A stretch of 64,000 bases of DNA from Rhodococcus sp. KBS0724 (GTDB taxonomy: Bacteria > Actinomycetota > Actinomycetes > Mycobacteriales > Mycobacteriaceae). The notes under the pieces were generated by a model. It ran no database searches and had not been told where the DNA came from. It was given only the letters and a program-made list of their open reading frames with translations. A program made the position numbers and the translations under genes. This document shows, piece by piece, positions 54,365-63,595 of the stretch (positions are counted from its first letter, which is position 1; every line of letters begins with the position of its first letter). The stretch lies in contig NZ_VCBX02000001.1 in NCBI RefSeq assembly GCF_005938745.2, positions 6,338,501 through 6,402,500 of the forward strand. Direction: 5' to 3'.

Positions 54365-55309
54365 TCAGATATCCCGCAGGATCGCGGTGGTGACGGCAAA
54401 GCCGGAGATGTATTCCTTGATCGGCCGGTAGAACTCGTAGGCGATCTCGTATTCACCACAGGCACGCAGGGCGGAGTAGGCAGCCACCCAATTGCGCACC
54501 TCATGTGACGAGTGCCCGGCCACCGCATCCATGTCGTCGGCGGTGTAGCGATCGAAATCCTCGATGCGCCCTGATGCGCAGACATCGAGAAATGCTCTGT
54601 CCCACTCCGGATTCAGATCCATGATGTCGGCCTCGTCCGCCGCGAACTTGACGGCCGTGTCGATGACTCGCTGTTGCCTGGCCGCACGTGCTTCCGGCGT
54701 CGGATTCCGGCCGTCGGTCAACATCTTGCGCTGGGCCTCGTTGGCGGTGGCGATCTGCGGAACCGGCGGATCATGTGAGAGTCCACCGGAACCGATGAAC
54801 AGAACCTTCTTGTCGGAGTTCTTGAAATACGATCCGATGGCCTCGCCGAACTGACGTACGCGGGCGACCTTGACGAACGGCCGAGCCACCGAATTGACGA
54901 AGACCGGAATCAACGGCTTGGACGCCACGTCGCCGTAGATGATCTCCATCGGTTGCACCGCACCGTGATCGACCTCCATCTGGCGGGAAATAGCAAGGTC
55001 GAGACCCTGGTCCATCACGAACTGCGCCAAGTCCTCGGCCATGGCTTCCGGCACATTGAGTTCACCGGCAAACGAGTCGTAATCGCCACTGCCCTTTGCC
55101 TTGTAACCGATGCAGAACGGCGGCATCAGATCGTAGAAGAATCCGTTGTAGTGATCGGGCCCGAAGTTCACGATCACATCGGGATCGAAATTGTGAACAA
55201 AGGCGCGTGCCTGGTCGAACGCCGCTTCCACCGACGCTTTGACATCGGCCGGCGGGTCGAGGTGGTGCAACAGCGGGCTGTGCGACATACACAGCAAGGC
55301 CTGCTTCAT
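54365..55309 (-). CDS. mhpB: 3-carboxyethylcatechol 2,3-dioxygenase (type III extradiol)
   Basis: The 314-residue enzyme, the length of E. coli MhpB, opens 2,3-dihydroxyphenylpropionate by meta cleavage using Fe(II). Its LigB-fold motifs are present: MSHSPLLHHLDPPADV at the N-terminus, NFGPDHYNGFFYDLMPPFCIGY near 48-69, the active-site His in MEVDHGAVQP near 115 and GSGGLSHDPP near 174-183. The ATG overlaps the hydrolase stop (ATGA), so both are co-translated. Called ohpD in the analogous Rhodococcus 2-hydroxyphenylpropionate pathway. Confidence 0.92.
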   Translation of the reverse strand: MKQALLCMSHSPLLHHLDPPADVKASVEAAFDQARAFVHNFDPDVIVNFGPDHYNGFFYDLMPPFCIGYKAKGSGDYDSFAGELNVPEAMAEDLAQFVMDQGLDLAISRQMEVDHGAVQPMEIIYGDVASKPLIPVFVNSVARPFVKVARVRQFGEAIGSYFKNSDKKVLFIGSGGLSHDPPVPQIATANEAQRKMLTDGRNPTPEARAARQQRVIDTAVKFAADEADIMDLNPEWDRAFLDVCASGRIEDFDRYTADDMDAVAGHSSHEVRNWVAAYSALRACGEYEIAYEFYRPIKEYISGFAVTTAILRDI

Positions 55310-56172
55310 GACCGGTTCACACCCCGAGCGGAAAGGTACGCCGTGATAACGGTATTGAATTCTTCGGCCCGCTCGACCTGCGACCAGTGACCACACTGGC
55401 TGAAGATGTGCACATCGGCGTTCGGGATGACATTGAGCAACTCCCACGTACGCGATACGGGAATCACCACGTCCTGGACGCCGTGGATCAGCAGAACCGG
55501 AATATCCAAGCGCGAGAGCACATCGAAGTCGAGCGGCAGCTCGGTACGGTCACGATCTCGTGCCGCGACTACCTCAGCCAGACGATCCGACGCCGTGTCG
55601 TTCAGAGCGGACTGGTACCGCAGGGACACCAATTCGTCAGTGACAAGCGACTTGTCGACAACAAAGAGTTCGAGGGTCTTGCGGATACCAGCTTCGGTCA
55701 AGTTCGGGTTGGAGTGACCAGCCAATGCGCCCGTCAGCTTCGCGCCACCTGTGCCCATCGACACGATCCCTAAAAGGCGTTCCGGGAAATCGATCGCGAA
55801 CTGGAATGCGAGCCAACCGCCGAGGGAGTTTCCGACAATCCACGTCTTCTCGATACCAAGGGCGTCGAGAACGCGCACCGCATGACGAACCCATTCCTTG
55901 ATGCCGTACTCCGTGCCGCGCGCAACAACGCTCTGTCCGTAGCCGATGGAATCGATTGCGATGCAACGGCCCTGCTCACTGAGCGTCGGAAGATTGAGCC
56001 ACCAGTTGGCAGCTGCGGTGACGCCGGTGCCCGAACCGTGCAGGAAGAGAATCGGGGTACCTTCGCCCAGTTCGTGGTAGTGGGTGAGTTCGCCGTCGGC
56101 GGTCTCGATCCACTTGTCTTCGAGGCCGAAGAAATCGTCTGTGATGTATGAGGGAATCTCGGTTGAAGTCAT
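55306..56172 (-). CDS. mhpC: 2-hydroxy-6-oxonona-2,4-dienedioate hydrolase (C-C bond hydrolase)
   Basis: The 288-residue alpha/beta hydrolase cleaves the ring-fission product to 2-hydroxypenta-2,4-dienoate and a dicarboxylic acid (succinate for the 3-phenylpropionate route). Oxyanion segment FLHGSGTGVTAAANWWLN at 43-60, nucleophile Ser116 in GNSLGGW, the acid in HGVQDVVIPV near 235 and His in SQCGHWSQVE near 263 are all present. Middle gene of the hydroxylase-hydrolase-dioxygenase run. Confidence 0.9.
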   Translation of the reverse strand: MTSTEIPSYITDDFFGLEDKWIETADGELTHYHELGEGTPILFLHGSGTGVTAAANWWLNLPTLSEQGRCIAIDSIGYGQSVVARGTEYGIKEWVRHAVRVLDALGIEKTWIVGNSLGGWLAFQFAIDFPERLLGIVSMGTGGAKLTGALAGHSNPNLTEAGIRKTLELFVVDKSLVTDELVSLRYQSALNDTASDRLAEVVAARDRDRTELPLDFDVLSRLDIPVLLIHGVQDVVIPVSRTWELLNVIPNADVHIFSQCGHWSQVERAEEFNTVITAYLSARGVNRS

Positions 56173-56208
56173 TTTTCTGGCTTTCTCGTAAATGTGTGTG
56201 GCGGACGG

Positions 56209-57933
56209 CTAGAGCGCGACCGGTACTTTGACTGCGTCCGCGGCAACGTTGGACGGCGAGAACTTCATTGCGGCCAGGATCGCGTCCAACGTTGCCGGGG
56301 CATGCTGAGTCAGGCAGGCGCCCGCGACAAAGCGGTCGGGGCGAAGGAACACCAAAGGAGTGGGACGGTCGTCGAACCACTTCTTGAGTCGGCCGGTGTG
56401 ATCGCCGAGAACCAGAACGTCCGGGTCCATATGCTTGTGCGCCCATTCGCGCTGAGTCTCGGGCACTACCGCAACGAGGCGGGCACCGAGCAGCGACAGC
56501 TTCTCGAGCGAGGCCTGCGGGAGCACGTCCTTGGGACTGTTGCCCCAGACGATCACCGACCACCAGTTGCCGATCGCGTCGTCGAGCAGTTGGTCCGCCG
56601 CGTCACACGAGTTGACGCGCGGTTGGGGAAACTGAACGCCAACCGGGGAGTTCTTGACGTTGGCGGTCAGAACCGGAATGAGCTTGCTCGTGAGTTTTGC
56701 TGCGGCACTTCCCGATTCCTGAGTGTTCGGGTCGGCCAGCACGCCTCTGGTGTACCGCGGCATCGGCTTGAAGCGCATGTCCGCGAAGTAGCTCTTGACC
56801 TGAGGGAAAAGATTGAGCACCGACGACGCTGCATCGCGGAGTACAGCACCGACCGGATTGGTGATCTTGATGAGCCGTCCGAATGTCAGCGACAGATCCA
56901 CCATCGCCTGGGCGTGGTCTTTGCGCTCCGACGTATAGGTATCGAGCAGTGCGTCGTCCGCCTGACCGGAAAGAACGGCGGCCAACTTCCACCCCAGGTT
57001 GGTTGCGTCGCGCATGCCCGAATTCCATCCCTGACCCATCCACACCGGCATCAGATGCGCGGCATCGCCGGCGATCAACTGGCGACCCTTTCGGAAGTCC
57101 GAAGCCACCCGGCCGTGATGGGTGAAGACGCGTCGTCGAATGAAATCCAGCTCCGCCGGATCGGGAACATGATCCGCCAGAAGCGCATTCACGTAATCCG
57201 GGTCCGTGACCTGCTCCTCGGTCTCGTCGTCGTGCAGCATGAACTCCCAGCGCCTGACCGCGTGGGGCAGACCGATGGACACATACGGGCGCTTTGGATC
57301 TGCACCGAGGAACACATTGGGGGTGCCGAGCGGATCGTTGTTGACGTCCACGACAAGCCAACGGGTAGAAGGTGATTCACCTTCGAAGCTGACACCGAGG
57401 CGCTTGCGGGTCGGAGACTTACCACCTTCACAGCCCACCAGGTACTGCGCACTGAAGCGTCGTTCGTCGACAGTTCCGTCGGGACGCGTCACCAGCGCGA
57501 TCGCGGTGACCGACTGGCCGTCTTCTTCGACGTTCTCGACGCGATGGCCGAACAACACCTCGACGTTGCCGAATCGGGACAGACCCTCGTACAGCGCCTT
57601 GTCGGCTTCCGGCTGGATGAACCCGTGCTTGCGCTCCCAGCCGAATTCGACGGTCTGCGGATTGTTGACGAGCATGACCTTTCCGGCCCCGTTGACCAAC
57701 CGCATGATGTGCTGCGGATTTGTGTGCGGTCGGATCGCCTCCACCAGGCCCACCGTCTGAATGGTGCGGAACGACTCGTCGTCGAGCCCCACACCACGCG
57801 GGTAGTCGATCAGCGTGTCCATCGCTTCGAGCACGGTGACGCGTTTGCCGTACATGCCGAGGATGTTCGCCAGCATCAGGCCGGCGGGACCAGCGCCGAC
57901 AATGAGCACTTCGGTGTCCTGAGTGGTTTTCAT
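56209..57933 (-). CDS. mhpA: 3-(3-hydroxyphenyl)propionate hydroxylase-type flavoprotein
   Basis: The 574-residue FAD monooxygenase adds an ortho hydroxyl group to hydroxyphenylpropionate with NADH. Evidence is GAGPAG at 13-18, the GVGLDDESFRTIQTVGL region near 48-64, the DG-type loop VGCEGGKSPTRKRLG near 170 and the second FAD motif GDAAHLMPVWMGQGWNSGMRDA near 290-311. A C-terminal thioredoxin-like domain (about 400-560) completes the PheA/TfdB architecture. It may prefer the 2-hydroxy or 3-hydroxy isomer; sequence reading alone cannot decide. It starts the three-gene catabolic core. Confidence 0.9.
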   Translation of the reverse strand: MKTTQDTEVLIVGAGPAGLMLANILGMYGKRVTVLEAMDTLIDYPRGVGLDDESFRTIQTVGLVEAIRPHTNPQHIMRLVNGAGKVMLVNNPQTVEFGWERKHGFIQPEADKALYEGLSRFGNVEVLFGHRVENVEEDGQSVTAIALVTRPDGTVDERRFSAQYLVGCEGGKSPTRKRLGVSFEGESPSTRWLVVDVNNDPLGTPNVFLGADPKRPYVSIGLPHAVRRWEFMLHDDETEEQVTDPDYVNALLADHVPDPAELDFIRRRVFTHHGRVASDFRKGRQLIAGDAAHLMPVWMGQGWNSGMRDATNLGWKLAAVLSGQADDALLDTYTSERKDHAQAMVDLSLTFGRLIKITNPVGAVLRDAASSVLNLFPQVKSYFADMRFKPMPRYTRGVLADPNTQESGSAAAKLTSKLIPVLTANVKNSPVGVQFPQPRVNSCDAADQLLDDAIGNWWSVIVWGNSPKDVLPQASLEKLSLLGARLVAVVPETQREWAHKHMDPDVLVLGDHTGRLKKWFDDRPTPLVFLRPDRFVAGACLTQHAPATLDAILAAMKFSPSNVAADAVKVPVAL

Positions 57934-58215
57934 GGCTTCCTATCTGCGCTGATGTAACTATCGCGCGCCGTAGCGCACTATATGCACGATGCGTCTATTA
58001 GAAACCACGAAACGAGGTACGTCAATGAGCTTTTGTGACGGGGGCCGCATTCAATGCCCGATGGGACGCCACAGACAGAACGAGCCGGGAATCAAAACTG
58101 CAGCTAGTGGCGATATTCGACAGGACTGGTGCGCCCCTGGATCTGACCGACACACAGCAATGGCCGCCTCGGAGGTTGTTCACCTCCGGGGCGGCCATTG
58201 CGCAGATCTGAAGTC
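57934..58215. other. Intergenic region between the FAH-family gene and mhpA
   Basis: This region holds the terminator of the upstream gene (58159-58199) and presumably the mhpA promoter. Near mhpA there are repeats of ACTAT with GC-rich flanks (57956-57984) that could bind the IclR regulator. No reading frame with coding character was found. Confidence 0.4.
58159..58199 (-). terminator. Intrinsic terminator after the FAH-family gene
   Basis: AATGGCCGCC...GGAGGT pairs with ACCTCC...GGCGGCCATT, leaving one 2-base internal mismatch and a short TGTTC-type loop. The hairpin lies 17-57 bases downstream of the FAH-family stop on the minus strand and separates that gene from mhpA. Confidence 0.75.
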
Positions 58216-59064
58216 TTAGACGACCCTGAGACCGAACGTATGGTGCATCTCGCCGATACCTTCTACATACGTCGTCAACGTGTCACCTGCGCCGAGCAGA
58301 ACCTTCGGGTTGCGACTGAAGCCGACACCTGCCGGCGTACCGGTGAAGATTGCGTCCCCCGGCAAAAGAGGCACGATGTGGGACAGGTACTCGATTATTT
58401 CCGGAATCGTGAAGATCATGTCGCTGGTGCGACTCTTCTGCATCGAGGTGCCGTTGACGGAGCAGCCCAGTTCGAGGTCATCCGGATTCTCGAACTCATC
58501 CGGTGAGACCAGGACCGGCCCCATCGGACTGAAACCCGGGAACGACTTGGCCAAACCGAATTGCTGAGGCGCGGTACCTCGCCACTGCGTATGACGCTCG
58601 GAAACATCCTGCCCGACGGTCAGTCCGGCGACGTGACTCCACGCATCCGCCGCGCGAACACTCTCTGCCCGCTTACCGATCACAACAACAAGTTCCGTCT
58701 CGAAGTCGACCGCACCGTCCGGCAACAGAATCTTGCCGTACGGACCTGTCACCGACGCCGGGAACTTCCCGAATACCACTGGAATCTCGGGGATATCCAG
58801 ACCCGACTCCAGCGCATGGTCACGGTAGTTCAAGCCGATGGCAAAGATTTGCGGCGGCAACGGTACTGGGCTCCCCAACGCCGATTTGTCGATCTCCACG
58901 CCAGGACCTCCCTCGAACCCACTGGCCCACTGCGTGAACTCACCCCACCGCGAGTAGAGGCTTTGCACGTCCGAGGAGAAGGCCCCGTTGCTGACATTCT
59001 CGATATCAACGGCCCCAGAATCTGTTCCGAGGAAAGCGCGACCCGACATATTGTAAATACGCAT
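58216..59064 (-). CDS. Fumarylacetoacetate hydrolase-family protein (2-keto-4-pentenoate hydratase-like)
   Basis: The 282-residue protein has the FAH C-terminal domain: IGLNYRDHALESG near 76-88, FETELVVVIGKRAESV near 120 with metal-binding Glu residues, GLTVGQDVSERHTQWRG near 148 and LLPGDAIFTGTPAGVGFSR near 236-254. Family members hydrate or hydrolyse 2-oxo acids. In this cluster it could handle 2-hydroxypentadienoate or an acylpyruvate. A strong terminator separates it from mhpA, so it has its own transcript. No aldolase (mhpE) or acetaldehyde dehydrogenase (mhpF) is present in the window. Confidence 0.85.
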   Translation of the reverse strand: MRIYNMSGRAFLGTDSGAVDIENVSNGAFSSDVQSLYSRWGEFTQWASGFEGGPGVEIDKSALGSPVPLPPQIFAIGLNYRDHALESGLDIPEIPVVFGKFPASVTGPYGKILLPDGAVDFETELVVVIGKRAESVRAADAWSHVAGLTVGQDVSERHTQWRGTAPQQFGLAKSFPGFSPMGPVLVSPDEFENPDDLELGCSVNGTSMQKSRTSDMIFTIPEIIEYLSHIVPLLPGDAIFTGTPAGVGFSRNPKVLLGAGDTLTTYVEGIGEMHHTFGLRVV

Positions 59065-59222
59065 AGCGAACTACCTTTCGAGGAAAGTGACAAACATCGA
59101 TGCGCACATTTCCCGAAAGTGTGGCCGTTCTCAAGCACAGCTCTCGACAGTCGACAATTAGACGGCCCGAAGCTTGGGTACTCCGGATCTTGCGCACACT
59201 GTCGGAATAAAGGGGCGACACC

Positions 59223-60209
59223 ATGAATGTCAACTCACGCGTCGTGGCATCGCTTGCGGCTTGCGCAGCACTGGTTTTAGCTGGATGCGCGGACACACCG
59301 AGCTCCGATGTCAGTACAGCCACTGCAACCCTCGAAAACAGCGACTTCGCCGGATCAGTAGACATCGGTAACGGCCGCAGTATGTATTTGACGTGCAAGG
59401 GGACCGGATCGCCTACCGTCGTGTTCGTGTCCGGCCGAAGCGATCGCGCAGATATCTGGAAAACCGCGACGGAGCCGAACCCGACCGAAACCGCGGTTTT
59501 CGACGGCGTCGCCGAGACGACGCGAGTGTGTGCCTACGACCGCCCCGGGACCGTCACCATCACAGGTGAACAGGTAGAACCAAGCCGCTCCACTCCCGTT
59601 CCCCAGCCCACGACCGCCGCCGACGGAGTGAGGGACCTCCACGACTTGATGAGCGCAGCCGATGTTCCCGGACCCTATGTCTTGGTCGCCCACTCCTGGG
59701 GCGGACTGATAGCCCGCCTCTACGCCGACTCCTATCCCACCGATGTCGACGGCTTGGTTCTCGTAGACACCCTCACCGAACTTCTCTACGACGGCCTGAC
59801 CCCCCAGCAGCAGGAGTGGTGGCTCGCGCTCAACAGCAATTACTCTCCTGACCTCGAGCCGTACAACCAGGAAAAGAGCAACCTCGAACCCAGCTTCCAA
59901 TCACTACGCGACGCCGGCGATCCCCCGCCCATGCCCGTCGGCATCCTCGTCTCCGATCAACCGTACGACCTTGAACCTCTTGCTGCCGCAGGAGATTTAC
60001 CTCCCGGAGTTCCTGTCGAATTCGGCTCGACGATCTACTCCGCTCACCTTGCAGGACAACAAGAGTTGGCCGAACGTCTGCACGCCAAGCTCGTACTGGA
60101 CACCAATGCAAGCCATTACGTCCACACCGAGCAGCCCGCACTCACGATCAACGCGATCGACGAGGTTGTCGATGCCGCTCGAACCAATCCGGATCAGTGG
60201 TTTTCCTGA
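59223..60209 (+). CDS. Secreted alpha/beta hydrolase lipoprotein
   Basis: The 328-residue protein has a signal peptide and lipobox LAGC (Cys22), so it should be anchored outside the membrane. The hydrolase core shows VVFVSGRSDRADIWK (oxyanion region), CAYDRPGT near 105, nucleophile Ser in VLVAHSWGGLIARLYA near 153-168 and a C-terminal His in SHYVHTEQP near 300. Substrate unknown; a lipase or esterase is likely. ATG 59223 follows AAAGGGG. Divergent from the FAH-family gene. Confidence 0.85.
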   Translation: MNVNSRVVASLAACAALVLAGCADTPSSDVSTATATLENSDFAGSVDIGNGRSMYLTCKGTGSPTVVFVSGRSDRADIWKTATEPNPTETAVFDGVAETTRVCAYDRPGTVTITGEQVEPSRSTPVPQPTTAADGVRDLHDLMSAADVPGPYVLVAHSWGGLIARLYADSYPTDVDGLVLVDTLTELLYDGLTPQQQEWWLALNSNYSPDLEPYNQEKSNLEPSFQSLRDAGDPPPMPVGILVSDQPYDLEPLAAAGDLPPGVPVEFGSTIYSAHLAGQQELAERLHAKLVLDTNASHYVHTEQPALTINAIDEVVDAARTNPDQWFS

Positions 60210-60295
60210 AGAACGTTTAAGCGCGGCAACGCCCCGCCATTACGTTTACGCTCAGTCACACAAATTCCGTGCAATAGAAAGCCGGTCGACTGACG

Positions 60296-61609
60296 ATGAG
60301 CACAAACGACAAGCCATCCGCTCGCTCTGTTCTGCACACACCGCGATTCTGGCTGGCACCGGTGATCGTGGTGGTATTGCTGATGTCGGCACTGGCTGCG
60401 CTGTACATGGGCGGAATTCTCGATCCCAAGAAGCACCTGGACGAGTTCCCGATCGCTCTGGTGAACGAAGATGTCGGCGGCACCTTGCCCGGCACCGATC
60501 CCACTGCAGTCAAGAATTTCGGAAACGACATCGCCACCGCGCTCGAAAACGGGATCGATCCCGAGAAGATCGACTTACAACAGATCGGTCTCATCGAATC
60601 GCAATCGCGACTCGACTCCGGAACGCTCTACGGCGCCATCGTCATCCCCCGCGACTTCACTCAACAAACGATAGCTCTGGCACAGGGAAGTGTCGCCGCC
60701 ACAGAAGTGCAGCAGCCGATCATCACCATCTACACCAATCCACGCGCCGGCTCGATCTCCGCGTCGCTGGTGCAGTCGATCGGAACCACTGCCCTCGAAT
60801 CGGTCAACAAGAACATGGGTGAACAACTCACCACGCTTGTCACACAACAACTGCAGGCGAGTGGGACTGGAATGCAGCTCTCCGGTGCCAGTCGACTTCT
60901 CCTCGAAAATCCGGTGAACGTTCTCACTGTCGCGCATGATCCGCTTCCCGACGGCACAGGATTCGGTCTTGTCGCTTTCTATTTCGCGCTACTTCTGGTG
61001 CTCGCCGGATTCACTGGCGCAACAGTCGTCAATTCGCTGGTGGACGGAATGCTCGGCTACGCACCCACCGAATTCGGCCCGCTGTTTGTCCAGAACGACG
61101 TTGTCGGGATCAACAGATTTCAAACACTTCTCATCAAGTGGGGCTTCATGATCGTACTGTCCGGTGTGGTCTCCGGATTGTTCCAGTTGATCAGCCGTGC
61201 CCTCGGAATGCCTGTCACACAGGGTTTTGCACTGTGGGCATATGGCACCCTCGTCGTCATTGCCGTGGGAGTCACCGCCATGTCGGTGATGGCGGCGTTC
61301 GGATCGCTTGGCATGCTCATCAACTTGTTCGTCTTCGTGATCCTCGCCCTGCCGTCATCCGGCGGCACGATTCCCCTCGAAGCCAGCCCCGGCCTCTACT
61401 CCTGGCTCGCACAATTCGAACCGATGCACCAGATCTACATGGGCACACGCGCAATTCTCTTCTTCGGCGCCCACGGCGACGCCGGCCTCACCCACGCCAT
61501 CTGGATGACATTGCTCGGCCTGGCAATCGGACTGGTGCTCGGATTTGTCGTCACGCGCCTCTATGACCGGAAAGGCTACGAGCGCACCCATCGCGTAAAA
61601 ACGGCCTGA
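60296..61609 (+). CDS. YhgE/Pip- or ABC-2-type membrane protein
   Basis: The 437-residue protein has one N-terminal membrane helix (about 18-40), an extracellular domain of about 180 residues (IALVNEDVGG, YGAIVIPRDFTQ, NPRAGSISASLVQ) and five C-terminal helices (from about 220). This is the YhgE/Pip, DUF3533 and ABC-2 permease topology, found in export-related proteins and some type VII-associated or drug-export systems. No ATPase gene lies beside it. The last codons form a hairpin with the end of the convergent sigma-factor gene. Confidence 0.8.
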   Translation: MSTNDKPSARSVLHTPRFWLAPVIVVVLLMSALAALYMGGILDPKKHLDEFPIALVNEDVGGTLPGTDPTAVKNFGNDIATALENGIDPEKIDLQQIGLIESQSRLDSGTLYGAIVIPRDFTQQTIALAQGSVAATEVQQPIITIYTNPRAGSISASLVQSIGTTALESVNKNMGEQLTTLVTQQLQASGTGMQLSGASRLLLENPVNVLTVAHDPLPDGTGFGLVAFYFALLLVLAGFTGATVVNSLVDGMLGYAPTEFGPLFVQNDVVGINRFQTLLIKWGFMIVLSGVVSGLFQLISRALGMPVTQGFALWAYGTLVVIAVGVTAMSVMAAFGSLGMLINLFVFVILALPSSGGTIPLEASPGLYSWLAQFEPMHQIYMGTRAILFFGAHGDAGLTHAIWMTLLGLAIGLVLGFVVTRLYDRKGYERTHRVKTA

Positions 61610-61627
61610 GACATTTCTGCGCTCAGG
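61605..61627. terminator. Small hairpin across two convergent stops
   Basis: CCTGAG (61605-61610) pairs with CTCAGG (61622-61627) across an 11-base loop. The two arms include the stop codons of the membrane protein and the sigma-factor gene. The stem is only 6 bp, so the terminator call is weak. Confidence 0.35.
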
Positions 61628-62885
61628 TTTCCGAGTCACGCAGTGCGTCCGCTTTTGCGACGAGCACCGCCTTCTCACGTTCGTTTCCTGCCAATCGTGC
61701 GGCCTCGAGCAACTCGGTGCGAGCCTCCTCGGTTCGCCCGAGTCTGCCGAGGAGCTCGCCCCGAACACTGGGCAGGAGGTGATATCCGGCAAGTTCACCC
61801 GAGTCAACAAGCTTGTCGACGTACTCGAGAGCCGGAGCCGGCCCGTACGCCATGGATACTGCTGCAGCATGGTTGAGATCCACGACCGGCGACGGGGCGA
61901 GCTGCTGTAACGCCTCGTATAACAACACGATCTTCTTCCAGTCCGTATCCTCGAAAGTTGCAGCTCGTGCGTGACATTCAGCAATCGCGGCCTGCAGTCC
62001 GTAAGGACCTCGCCCCCGCCCAACGTCGTCAGCCCTCGCCAAAGCAACAAGACCTCGAGTGATCTGAGTCCGATCCCACCGTGCCCGATCCTGATCTGCC
62101 AACAATATCGGTTCACCGTCAGCGGTAGTACGCGCGGCAAATCGCGATGCCGACAGCTCCATCAACGCAACAAGGCCGTGCGCTTCCGGTTCCCCCGGAA
62201 CAAGTTCCGCGAGAATTCTCGAGAGCCGCAAGGCTTCACCACTGAGATCGGTCCGCATCCATTCGGTTCCGGAACTGGCGGCATAGCCCTCGTTGAAGAT
62301 CAGATACAGAACACCGAACACAGCGCTCAGCCGACTCGGGAACTCCTCCCGCGGAGGCACTTCGAAGACCACCTTGGCCGCCGTCAGCGTCTTCTTCGCA
62401 CGAACTATGCGCTGCTGCATCGTTGCGGTAGGCACAAGAAACGCCCTGGCGATCTCTTCCGTCGTCAAGCCGCCGACTACCCGAAGCGTCAACGCCACCT
62501 GAGCTTTTCGATTCAAAACCGGATGGCAGGCCATGAAGATCAACGGAAGAACATCGTCGTCGATGCGATCCGGATCCCAGCCGTCTTCGTCGAATCTATT
62601 CGCATCGTTCTCGAGCTCACGCGCAAAATGCGCGTATCGCTCGTCGAGTCGTTCCCGTCGACGCCACCCGTCGATGGCTCGCCGCGTGGCAACGGCAGTC
62701 AACCAAGCTGCCGGGTTGCGGGGAACGCCCGAGACAGGCCACTGCTCGATCGCTTCGAGCAGTGCCTGCCCCGCAACATCTTCGGCGAGATCCAGATCGC
62801 CGACGGTACGCGTGAGTGCGGCGACGATCTTCGCACCGTCGATGCGCCACACCGCATCGACGGCGTTCCTCGCTGCATCAGTCAC
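61623..62885 (-). CDS. ECF RNA polymerase sigma factor with C-terminal helical extension (ECF42-like)
   Basis: The 420-residue protein has sigma-70 region 2 (about 20-90: DVAGQALLEAIEQWPVSGVPRNPAAWLTAVATRRAIDGWRR) and region 4 (about 130-185: ALTLRVVGGLTTEEIARAFLVPTATMQQRIVRAKKTL). A helical, TPR-like C-terminal domain of about 220 residues follows, as in ECF42-type factors, which are encoded next to DGPF/YciI proteins and lack a classical anti-sigma factor. Exactly that neighbour lies 3 bases upstream. The start is GTG. Confidence 0.88.
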   Translation of the reverse strand: MTDAARNAVDAVWRIDGAKIVAALTRTVGDLDLAEDVAGQALLEAIEQWPVSGVPRNPAAWLTAVATRRAIDGWRRRERLDERYAHFARELENDANRFDEDGWDPDRIDDDVLPLIFMACHPVLNRKAQVALTLRVVGGLTTEEIARAFLVPTATMQQRIVRAKKTLTAAKVVFEVPPREEFPSRLSAVFGVLYLIFNEGYAASSGTEWMRTDLSGEALRLSRILAELVPGEPEAHGLVALMELSASRFAARTTADGEPILLADQDRARWDRTQITRGLVALARADDVGRGRGPYGLQAAIAECHARAATFEDTDWKKIVLLYEALQQLAPSPVVDLNHAAAVSMAYGPAPALEYVDKLVDSGELAGYHLLPSVRGELLGRLGRTEEARTELLEAARLAGNEREKAVLVAKADALRDSET

Positions 62886-62888
62886 GAC

Positions 62889-63317
62889 TCAGCTCGAGAC
62901 AGGGCGATCCGTACCCAGTTCTTCACGCCAGCCGGCTTCCTTCTGGATGTACTCATTGCTCTGGTCGAACTCTTCCATCTCCGAGACGCGTCGAACCTCG
63001 AGCTTGCTGCCTGGGCCCAGTGGACACCGCTTGGCCCACTCCAGCGCCTCGTCCTTGGTAGACGTCTGAATGATCCAGAAACCCGAGAACAGCTCTTTTG
63101 TCTCCCCGTACGGGCCGTCGGACACGAGCGGCGGATCGGAGTCGAAATCGACGATAAATCCCTCCTCCATCGCCAGGCCCTCACCGGCCAGAAGGACTCC
63201 CGCCTTGATCAGCGACTCGTTGTACTGGCCCATCGAGGTGATAATCGCGTCGAAGTCCATGTCCTTGGATGCCTCGATGGCCGCGTCGGTGGAACGCATG
63301 ATCAGCATGTACTTCAT
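62889..63317 (-). CDS. YciI-related DGPF-domain protein
   Basis: The 142-residue protein begins MKYMLIMRSTDA and has the namesake motif as DGPYGETKELFSGFWIIQ near residues 68-85, with the conserved ferredoxin-like fold. DGPF proteins accompany ECF42-type sigma factors and their biochemical role is unresolved. The ATG at 63317 follows GGAGAAT; the frame is open to 63419 but that extension is not family-like. It is the first gene of a two-gene operon with the sigma factor. Confidence 0.88.
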   Translation of the reverse strand: MKYMLIMRSTDAAIEASKDMDFDAIITSMGQYNESLIKAGVLLAGEGLAMEEGFIVDFDSDPPLVSDGPYGETKELFSGFWIIQTSTKDEALEWAKRCPLGPGSKLEVRRVSEMEEFDQSNEYIQKEAGWREELGTDRPVSS

Positions 63318-63595
63318 GGGATTCTCCTTCGTTTGTGGGCCGCTCATTCGGTCCCTCTGCCTACACGTCGAACGGCGGAGGCGCCGATCGACATAACTTC
63401 CGAAAAAATTTCGAACCACAAGATCGAGGCCAAGGACGTACCGTCAATACTTCCGGAAATCGCGCGAATCCACCCCGAGATGTATCCTCGCCACCAGCGT
63501 CATCCTAGGAAGATCCGACGGGCGTCGGATGGAGACTCCCCAATTTCCTACAAACGACTGGTGACGCCGGCCAAACCCCACCTGATGATGAAGAC
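63318..63595. other. Intergenic region between the DGPF gene and an HSL esterase gene
   Basis: This is a 278-bp divergent region without a convincing gene. It holds a 7-bp dyad ATCCGAC-GGGC-GTCGGAT (63513-63530), which could be an operator or hairpin. The two flanking promoters must lie here; no clear -35/-10 pair was identified. Confidence 0.4.

Noticed and set aside
56194..57375. A 393-codon plus-strand frame opposite mhpA.
   Set aside because: It is an antisense shadow of a flavoprotein hydroxylase with complete FAD motifs.
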